This document shows positions 5,052 through 10,775 of a DNA stretch of 10,775 nt, in pieces. The first letter of the stretch is position 1. The number at the start of each line of letters is the position of its first letter. The translations under genes and the position numbers were made by a program. The stretch covers positions 1 to 10,775 of the forward strand of contig CAZLVZ010000018.1 of assembly GCA_964563465.1 (NCBI GenBank), read 5' to 3'. Under the pieces are notes generated by a model. It did not search any database, had not been told where the DNA came from, and saw nothing but the letters and a program-made list of their open reading frames with translations. This DNA comes from JAYENY01 sp964563465 (lineage in GTDB: Bacteria > Patescibacteriota > Minisyncoccia > Minisyncoccales > PEYH01).

Positions 5052-5536
5052 CACTCGGCTTCAATATTTCCGTTATGTAGAATTCTTTTGCTTGTTGTTT
5101 TATTAATGCCCCAACAAGGAATTACACTTAAAAAATGTTTATCTCCGCCCAACACTTGTTTAATAATAATTTTTAGTCTTACGGTGTCTACTACTGCGAT
5201 AAATTCGTAATATGTTATTCTTTTCATAACTCGCTCCCATCTGCTATTCATTTTTTTGGCTTCAAATCTTTTTGTTTGCCAAATACCTTGTAATGTGTGA
5301 GATTGCTTTAAAACTTCTGGTGTCAAGTGAATAAGTTTTAACCTTGAATATTGATCTTTTCTCGGCCTGGCTTGCCTATCTGATTTAAATTTTAAATGTT
5401 TTAATCCTTTTGTGTTAAAAGCAATTTTTTCTTTAAGGTAAGGACAATAGACATCACCTATTGTTTTATAAAATTCTTCAGCATTACTCTTGATTTCCAA
5501 AAAATCTTTTTCGTCTTTAAAATTAAATTTTCCCAT
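5051..5536 (-). CDS. Hypothetical protein, possible BECR-fold (PBECR-like) nuclease
   Basis: A 161-aa basic soluble protein without signal peptide or membrane helix. Two segments look conserved: YCPYLKEKIAFNTKGLKHLKFK (30-51, with a central GLKHLKF) and YYEFIAVVDTVRLKIIIKQV followed by GGDKHFLSVIPCW (109-142), which reads as paired beta strands ending in a tight turn. This layout recalls the phage Barnase-EndoU-ColicinE5/D-RelE-like nuclease families often found in CPR and phage genomes, but I cannot verify catalytic residues, so the call is tentative. A basic middle (KSDRQARPRKDQYSRLK, 51-67) could touch nucleic acid. The start is the ATG at 5536, with no Shine-Dalgarno sequence and no clear promoter; the giant gene's terminator lies between them. 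It converges with the candidate small RNA, and no classic antitoxin gene is adjacent. Confidence 0.7.
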   Translation of the reverse strand: MGKFNFKDEKDFLEIKSNAEEFYKTIGDVYCPYLKEKIAFNTKGLKHLKFKSDRQARPRKDQYSRLKLIHLTPEVLKQSHTLQGIWQTKRFEAKKMNSRWERVMKRITYYEFIAVVDTVRLKIIIKQVLGGDKHFLSVIPCWGINKTTSKRILHNGNIEAE

Positions 5537-5599
5537 ATAATAAAACTTTATTTTCTTTAAACTCCACTCAAAAAAAATTTCCGGTACTTTATTTTATCA

Positions 5600-5624
5600 A
5601 AAAACTGCTCAAAAAGCGATTTTT
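5600..5624 (-). terminator. Terminator of the giant surface protein gene
   Basis: AAAAACTGCT (5600-5609) and AGCGATTTTT (5615-5624) pair with one mismatch and one wobble; T-runs lie on both sides. It lies 22 bp past the giant gene's stop codon on the minus strand. The GCTCAAAAAGCG core also occurs at 1310-1321 (one base longer), and a variant lies at 5029-5039. Confidence 0.65.
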
Positions 5625-5646
5625 GTCTTCTTAAAATGTTTATTCC

Positions 5647-5724
5647 TTATGGGCTTAGATAAATTGTTCCATCTTCTCCAGCATAAATTCCGCCGAAAGA
5701 ACCACCTATTCCACCCAAAGATTC
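5647..5724 (-). repeat. Direct repeat copy B: 3' end of the giant gene, matching 1790-1867
   Basis: The last 25 codons and stop of the giant gene recur at 1790-1867 in the same orientation with 74 of 78 bases identical. The similarity weakens in the short spacer after the stop and returns at the terminators (AAAAATCGC … TTTTTTGATA). The two copies lie about 3.8 kb apart. Confidence 0.85.
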
Positions 5725-8700
5725 TATCTTTCCTAAAAATCCATCCCTATTACCATAAATAGCGATTCTTCCTCCACCACCAGCCCCAACACGATAGCAA
5801 GACCCTCCTCCATTAGTTCTAATGTGTCCAGAACCCTCTAATGTGCTAACAGTGATATGGACACTACCTCCACTTCCTCCAGCAGTAGCTCCGCAACCAG
5901 GGCTCGGAGCACTACAATTTTCTTCGGGCGACGGCAAGCCACCTCCGCCATTGGCAGAAATAATTCCGTTAACATTTAACTTATTCTTTATATCCAAAAT
6001 CACTACTCCACCGCCCGAGCCACCCGGCCTGAAGCCACAAAACCCTTTCTCCTCAGGATTGCCGCCTCCTCCAGAGCCCAAATCTTTTGGCTCTGTCAAG
6101 CTTCCATAAATAGTGGTTGTCGCGTTTCTCATCCCTACACCACCATAACTTCCACCCATTCTTTGATCTCCAGTTCCCGGACCCGTGTCAGACGGAAAAC
6201 CTTTGCCATTAGCGGAAATTAAAGAAGTCGTATCCAATTCTAATGTTTGCGCTGAAGCGTTAATGTTTGCCTTAATTTCAGAATCAATAAGCGAAAAATT
6301 TTGAACCTGAAAATTCAAAAATTTCTGGTCCGGGCCGTTTAATAAGGCGGATTGCATAATAAAATGCTGTGATTCAAAATTAGTAGTTGCTGTTGTATTA
6401 ATTGTAATATTGCTAATTTCTATTATTCCCAAATTAGTTAAATTTTGAGAGAGCTTAAAAATCACTTCTTTGCTTTGCGCATTAATGCTTAATTTCTTTT
6501 CAAAAGAATTCTCAAAATAGATTGTGCCAGGATTTGAATAACTCCCAATATGTTCGCCTCCAAAAGCGTGGACTACTCCATCAAAATCCTTTTCGTCTTG
6601 ATAATAAACAGCTATTTGTCCGCCCTTACCTAATAAAGAGTTTCTGTCCCCATTTCCACCGTCAGCAATAATTTCTCCATTTCCTTTCAAAATATTAGTT
6701 GTGATATAGACGCTTCCACCATTTCCTCCGGTAGTAGGATAACAACCATGACTACAAGAAGACAAACCCTTTTCTCCATTAGCAGAAATTTGCCCCTGAA
6801 TGTCTGTGGTGCTATCTATTTCTAAAATAATGGCTCCCCCGCCTGTGCCTCCTCTTCTGGTAGAACATTGTCCAATAATTTTGGGAATACCTGCTCCCGC
6901 AGAACCCAATGTTTGTGGAAAAGTATAATTTTCCTCTAAAATTATTGAATCGGAGTATCCTTGGGAATTACTATTAACAGAGCAATTGGCTTCAATGGTT
7001 AAATTATCCGCCAATATTTTTACTCCCTTAAATTCGTCTAACTGCGAATCGCCTTTTAATAACAAATTTGCCTGATTGGTAATAAATAAATCCTTGAACA
7101 CATATTCACCAGCTTCTAATTGGCTATCTTCAGAAACAATCGTAGCGGGATCATACGAATCAATAATCCCATCGTTGTCTAAGTCGGAATAAGGACTATA
7201 ATTTTTGATTCTTGGCGTTGGCTCTTGTTCCTCAAAATCCGCGCTATTATTATTGGTGTCAACATATTTTAAATAGCCACTGTTGTCTGGTTCCATTCTT
7301 CTCGCCAAGCTTTTGCCTTCTTGAGCGGTAATTGCATTTTGACCTTCTCTCACAATTGATTCTCCCCAACCTAAAGCGTCAATTTTACAGGCCTTTGCTT
7401 GATTTATTGCTTGAGCCAACGAAACAGTGCTGGTTGTGGCAATTTTAGGATTACAAGAAAAAAGCCCAACAGAACCGCTATTGTCGGATAAGTGGCGGGT
7501 ATCAGGACTCCAATCTGGAATTGGCTCTCCTATATAATCGCCAAAACCAATTAAATAATATTCTTGAGAAGCAATTGTGCTTGTTGGAAATTCTTTGTTT
7601 ATATACGGCTCGTTCCAATCACGAGCTTCGGAAAAATAACTTAAATAGAGTCCATTAAGAGAAATTTCTTCAGCAAGCGGATTATAAATTTCAACAAACT
7701 CCTCGTTCCCAACAGCTCTAACTTCGTTAACAAGTAAGCCAATTGTTGAAGTCGCCCGTATTTGATCACCTTTTTCCTCTTTTTCTTCTTCCTCTCCACC
7801 CGTTTTCTCCTCTTTTTCTTCTTCCTCTTCTTGGTTATTATTTAACTCTAACAGCTCTCCCTCGCTATTTTCCGCTTTCGGAGTCCCCGCTGTCCCATTT
7901 GTACTTGTTCCGTTATTGGTATGCCATGTTAAATCATCACTTCTTTCCATTGTCTGTTTTCCATCGTTATCTCCAGCAGACCAATCAGGATCGGCAACAA
8001 CATGGTCAATCAATTCACAATTTTTATTAAACAAATGCAGGGACTCGTCAGTATTTCCCAAACTACCGCTATAAACTTTGTCGGCAGTAATATCTAATAC
8101 TGAATCATCATCAGTTCTTTCTAAAAGATAAAAATCTCCTGCCAAGATTGCATCATTATTATTAAAAATTACTTTGATTTGTTCTTCTTTATCTAAAATT
8201 TGCCAGCCAGACAATTGAACAGTAGAAGTAGAGATATTTTTTAATTCAATCCACTCATTGGCAGAACTTTCTTGATTTCCCATCCAGGCAATCTCGTTGA
8301 AAATAACAGGAGAATAAGCAGGAGAACCCAAATTTTCTTGAGAGCAGAAAGTTGCTCCAACAGTATCAGCTCCGGCGTCTCCAGTATTCCCAGTTGAACC
8401 GCTGGTAGAACTGCCTCCTGTTGAACCTCCTCCCGAATTATTATCTCCGCCGTTGCCTTCTTCCGATGGCTTTGTATAAATTCGCTTTTCTCCTTTAGAA
8501 TTAGTGGGTGAAGGGGACTCGTTCAATCCAAAATCTTCAGAATTATTTCCCGTATCTATATTCTCACTTCTTTCTATACTTTGACCAGTTCCCAATCCAT
8601 TATCTAAAATCTTGCCACTTGTTTCAATTGCTAAAGCAGGAGGGGATTTAGTTGTTGAACCCCAGCTTACCTTGTCTAAGATATTTCCATTTTTGTCACT

Positions 8701-10242
8701 AATAATCACTCCGCTCACGCTGGATAATTGGCTGGAAAAATTAGCATCTGAATCAAATTTTTCGCTATTAATAACTAATTCTCCGCCAGTTAAAAGGAAA
8801 TAACCGCGCGCTGGAATAGTATTGTTTAGCCAATCAAGTTTCTTTTTAGCAGAATTGTTGCTTGAACTGACTAATTCTAATTGAAAATTATCATTATTAA
8901 GTAAAACCGCTGTATCGCTCGGGTTATAGAGCTCAACAAATTCATTTTTGCTGCTATCTAAGCCAACGCAAACTTCATTTATTATAATTTTTGGAAATCC
9001 ATTTTCTACAGAATCTAAATCCCCTGTTTCTTGCTCTTGTTCTTGCTCTTGTTGACTCTCATCTTGGCTGTCTTTCTCAACAAGCCCTTGCATTTCATCA
9101 ATTTGAGATTGTGCATCCTCCAACTTTTTAAGCAAAGCATTAAAATCTTCTTCTGTCCTTACGCTTTGAGCTTCTTGTTCTAATTTTTTATACTCAAAAT
9201 CGCTTAAAAATTGGCGGAAAAGTTTAATCTGCTCTAATATCTTATTAATAAATTCTCCCAACCACTCTGCGTTATCTGGTTGCGATCCTGATAAAGGTTC
9301 TGGAAAATCATCAAAAGAAGGTTGAACTAAGCTGGCGCCGAATAAACCTGAAATTCCATTGCCGAATTTACTGAAAAAGCCCTTAACGCTATCTCCTACT
9401 CTTTCAAAAAAACCTTTTTTATGAAAATCAAAGGAAGGGACAAAGTCAGGGAATTCTATATCAATCTTCGGATGATTGGTCCATGTATATCTATGGATAA
9501 TTTTGCCAGACCAATACCCAGTCTGTTTTATCTTCATTTTCCCTTTAATAGATAGAATAAAACCAGGGATTTTCTTTCCTTTTACCTGTTCTTTAGAATA
9601 ATTCCAGCCCGTGCCAGAAATAGCCGATATTGAACCCCGTGAGGCAGGCGGAGCCATTGGGTTGGCAGAATAAATCTTTATCGCTGTTTCTCCTGTTTCC
9701 GGAGAATAAATAATAATATATTGAAATTTATGCTTTTCTTTTTTGTTTAAAAGCGTGTCATAAGAAAAATCTATATTGCCAAAAGCAATTTTAGTTTCAT
9801 TTTCTTTAATCCATTGACCTAAATATTTTAATGACTCTTGAACAGTCATTTTCTCAAACGCCTTGAATAGCGTTGTAATATCAGGTGTTGTAGCTAATTT
9901 CCAGAGCTGGAATCCTATTTTAATTGCTTCTTTTCCTAATTCTTTCGGAGCTTCTCTTAAAAAATAATCCATTATTTTTCCTCTTATTGCCTGTCTGGTA
10001 ATAAGCGAAATTGCCTCTTCTTCAGCACTTGACACAGAAACAACCGAATCCATCCACTTATCTGTGAGGTGTTCTGGTAAAGAATGAAGAATGCTTTTTG
10101 TATCTGCTCCAGGTAATTGAATATATTTATCTATTTCTTCTTGAGTGAGCTCTTTTGCTTGGATATTAAGAGGAAATAAAAAAAGGAATATAAAAATTCC
10201 TAAAAAAACTACAAAAATATTAAATAGAGGAAAATTCTTCAT
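5647..10242 (-). CDS. Giant secreted surface protein with three lamin-tail domains and glycine-rich beta modules
   Basis: A 1531-aa exported protein. Residues 1-29 form a signal peptide (basic start, long hydrophobic core, IQAKE boundary). Residues 30-320 are an unrecognised domain and 325-405 a charged coiled-coil-like stretch ending in EQEQEQE. Three lamin-tail-like (LTD) domains follow, each starting with a 'NE…E(F/W)(I/V)E' core: about 417-575 (INEVCVG…NEFVELYNP), 643-790 (FNEIAWM…EWIELKN) and 836-1012 (VNEVRAV…EFVEIYNP). They are joined by a Gly/Ser/Thr linker (598-630) and an acidic repeat (805-826). A DxDxDG calcium-loop motif sits at 1020-1028. Two related glycine-rich modules, about 1083-1244 and 1342-1531, end in GTIYFEN and GTIYLSP and look like repetitive beta structure; each has a close cysteine pair (1163/1167 and 1443/1450). 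No sortase signal or C-terminal anchor is visible. LTDs occur in bacterial secreted proteins and nucleases, but no catalytic motif is seen here, so adhesion or surface-layer roles are inference. The start is backed by a strong Shine-Dalgarno sequence. Confidence 0.85.
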   Translation of the reverse strand: MKNFPLFNIFVVFLGIFIFLFLFPLNIQAKELTQEEIDKYIQLPGADTKSILHSLPEHLTDKWMDSVVSVSSAEEEAISLITRQAIRGKIMDYFLREAPKELGKEAIKIGFQLWKLATTPDITTLFKAFEKMTVQESLKYLGQWIKENETKIAFGNIDFSYDTLLNKKEKHKFQYIIIYSPETGETAIKIYSANPMAPPASRGSISAISGTGWNYSKEQVKGKKIPGFILSIKGKMKIKQTGYWSGKIIHRYTWTNHPKIDIEFPDFVPSFDFHKKGFFERVGDSVKGFFSKFGNGISGLFGASLVQPSFDDFPEPLSGSQPDNAEWLGEFINKILEQIKLFRQFLSDFEYKKLEQEAQSVRTEEDFNALLKKLEDAQSQIDEMQGLVEKDSQDESQQEQEQEQETGDLDSVENGFPKIIINEVCVGLDSSKNEFVELYNPSDTAVLLNNDNFQLELVSSSNNSAKKKLDWLNNTIPARGYFLLTGGELVINSEKFDSDANFSSQLSSVSGVIISDKNGNILDKVSWGSTTKSPPALAIETSGKILDNGLGTGQSIERSENIDTGNNSEDFGLNESPSPTNSKGEKRIYTKPSEEGNGGDNNSGGGSTGGSSTSGSTGNTGDAGADTVGATFCSQENLGSPAYSPVIFNEIAWMGNQESSANEWIELKNISTSTVQLSGWQILDKEEQIKVIFNNNDAILAGDFYLLERTDDDSVLDITADKVYSGSLGNTDESLHLFNKNCELIDHVVADPDWSAGDNDGKQTMERSDDLTWHTNNGTSTNGTAGTPKAENSEGELLELNNNQEEEEEKEEKTGGEEEEKEEKGDQIRATSTIGLLVNEVRAVGNEEFVEIYNPLAEEISLNGLYLSYFSEARDWNEPYINKEFPTSTIASQEYYLIGFGDYIGEPIPDWSPDTRHLSDNSGSVGLFSCNPKIATTSTVSLAQAINQAKACKIDALGWGESIVREGQNAITAQEGKSLARRMEPDNSGYLKYVDTNNNSADFEEQEPTPRIKNYSPYSDLDNDGIIDSYDPATIVSEDSQLEAGEYVFKDLFITNQANLLLKGDSQLDEFKGVKILADNLTIEANCSVNSNSQGYSDSIILEENYTFPQTLGSAGAGIPKIIGQCSTRRGGTGGGAIILEIDSTTDIQGQISANGEKGLSSCSHGCYPTTGGNGGSVYITTNILKGNGEIIADGGNGDRNSLLGKGGQIAVYYQDEKDFDGVVHAFGGEHIGSYSNPGTIYFENSFEKKLSINAQSKEVIFKLSQNLTNLGIIEISNITINTTATTNFESQHFIMQSALLNGPDQKFLNFQVQNFSLIDSEIKANINASAQTLELDTTSLISANGKGFPSDTGPGTGDQRMGGSYGGVGMRNATTTIYGSLTEPKDLGSGGGGNPEEKGFCGFRPGGSGGGVVILDIKNKLNVNGIISANGGGGLPSPEENCSAPSPGCGATAGGSGGSVHITVSTLEGSGHIRTNGGGSCYRVGAGGGGRIAIYGNRDGFLGKIESLGGIGGSFGGIYAGEDGTIYLSP
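7775..7828 (-). repeat. 33-bp tandem repeat encoding an acidic 11-residue unit
   Basis: A 21-bp block (7775-7795) recurs exactly at 7808-7828, 33 bp apart. It lies in frame and encodes the repeated EEEKEEK…GG linker (about residues 805-826) between the second and third lamin-tail domains. Confidence 0.7.
9027..9054 (-). repeat. Short Gln/Glu codon repeat
   Basis: Alternating TTG/CTC-type triplets on the plus strand encode the EQEQEQEQE run (about residues 398-405) between the coiled-coil region and the first lamin-tail domain. A low-complexity coding repeat. Confidence 0.5.
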
Positions 10243-10249
10243 AAGTATT

Positions 10250-10256
10250 CCCCCCT
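10250..10256 (-). promoter_or_regulatory. Strong Shine-Dalgarno site of the giant gene
   Basis: AGGGGGG on the minus strand lies seven bases before the ATG at 10242. It is the only clear purine-rich ribosome binding site in the window and supports this start. It sits in the 29-bp gap to the upstream gene, as expected for an operon's second gene. Confidence 0.65.
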
Positions 10257-10271
10257 AAAATTGTTTTAGTT

Positions 10272-10775
10272 CTAATAAATTGAAACTCCTGCTGAAAACT
10301 CCTCAAATGCTTTTGAACATCTATCCATCTCTTCTGGTAAAAATCTAGTATCAAACATATATATTTTGTCCTCTCTGGGAACTGCTATAGAGATCGATTG
10401 TCCCCATTCTGGATTTTCTAATATTGTTTTCAAGGCAGAATAGCCACTTATTTCCATTTTTTCATATCCTCCAGAGATTCCACCAGAAAACCAATCTGGA
10501 TCTGCTATCTTTTCTCTTGTTAGATTGGCTATGATCTCATCATATTCAATCCAAGCACCAACTCCACATCCCTTTATTAAAAGTCCTGAATCATTAAGTT
10601 CTGCTTCTGGAGACAAAATGTTTACTATCCATTGGTCAGTTCCGATTTGTTCCTTGTCCGCTGTCCACTCATTAGGAACATTGAAACTTATCCCAGCGCT
10701 TTTGTTTTCCACGATTATTCCTTCTGTCGTGTCCTTTATTACATAATTTTCAGGAGATTCGTATCTAACTCCTGG
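10272..10775 (-). CDS. PsbP-like domain protein, 5' end cut by the window edge
   Basis: The reading frame is open to the window's right edge, so the N-terminus is missing; at least 167 codons are visible. The internal GTG at 10712 is not the true start. The visible part holds a segment ENKSAGISFNVPNEW, a central GISGGYEKMEISGYSALKT, and MDRCSKAFEEFSAGVSIY at the end. The order (strand with F.VP.EW, a GY.A.K strand, then a final helix) fits PsbP-like/MOG1-type domains, often found in lipoproteins or membrane-anchored proteins of CPR bacteria. The ending resembles EECFKAESMLSTF in the 551-aa protein. It lies 29 bp upstream of the giant gene on the same strand with no terminator between, so co-transcription is likely. 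Its function is unknown. Confidence 0.7.
   Translation of the reverse strand, partial: PGVRYESPENYVIKDTTEGIIVENKSAGISFNVPNEWTADKEQIGTDQWIVNILSPEAELNDSGLLIKGCGVGAWIEYDEIIANLTREKIADPDWFSGGISGGYEKMEISGYSALKTILENPEWGQSISIAVPREDKIYMFDTRFLPEEMDRCSKAFEEFSAGVSIY

Noticed and set aside
5822..6109. Plus-strand proline-rich reading frame
   Set aside because: It is the complement of glycine codons in the giant gene's glycine-rich module; the Pro/Gly mirror explains it.
7743..8030. Plus-strand Leu/Pro-rich reading frame
   Set aside because: Complement of the acidic repeat and second lamin-tail region of the giant gene; a shadow.
1..10775. CRISPR array, tRNA or rRNA genes, or recoded TGA
   Set aside because: I saw no regularly spaced repeats, no tRNA cloverleaf arms and no rRNA; TGA serves as a normal stop (for example at 178 and 5051).

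Overview
The window is AT-rich and reads like a piece of a Candidate Phyla Radiation (Patescibacteria, Parcubacteria-like) chromosome. The signs are a small Fic/winged-helix protein, single-pass proteins with 'YGFEIKYP' and 'DCVAKGY…PRQC…PDGRTF' segments, a very large secreted lamin-tail-domain protein, almost no Shine-Dalgarno sequences, and TGA used as an ordinary stop. This assignment rests on family resemblance, not on a marker gene. All recognisable protein genes lie on the minus strand. I found no rRNA, tRNA, CRISPR array, transposase or integrase.

Layout from left to right. Positions 1-177 have no gene; they hold a candidate leftward promoter, a DnaA-box-like 9-mer and a small inverted repeat. 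A Fic-type AMPylase with a C-terminal winged helix follows (178-1242); its promoter (1272-1300) is overlapped by a near-perfect 29-bp palindrome. Positions 1276-1505 are non-coding and contain a plus-strand terminator with no gene to serve and a long inverted repeat. Next come a 62-aa membrane protein (1506-1694), a terminator, a 78-bp remnant of a second copy of the giant gene's 3' end (1790-1867), a multi-pass membrane protein (1870-2664), a DUF2007-like protein (2736-2969) and a 551-aa membrane-anchored protein (3032-4687).

The 363-bp gap 4688-5050 is the most interesting part. It holds a possible 29-codon plus-strand ORF and then a compact candidate non-coding RNA gene. That gene has an extended -10 promoter, a three-way-junction fold and a 15-bp intrinsic terminator. 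Convergent with it is a 161-aa protein (5051-5536) that may be a BECR-fold nuclease. The rest of the window is one gene for a 1531-aa secreted surface protein (5647-10242), with an upstream gene cut by the window edge (10272 to the end).

How the parts relate. The partial gene and the giant gene are probably one operon making exported or cell-surface proteins. The 551-aa, DUF2007 and multi-pass membrane proteins follow one another, but each has a plausible promoter of its own. The last 78 bp of the giant gene (5647-5724) recur in the same orientation at 1790-1867 with four differences. These direct repeats bracket about 3.8 kb holding four protein genes and the RNA gene. Recombination between them would remove that segment and leave the giant reading frame intact, as happens with elements inserted at gene 3' ends. 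A simple deletion of an old tandem copy would explain the remnant equally well.
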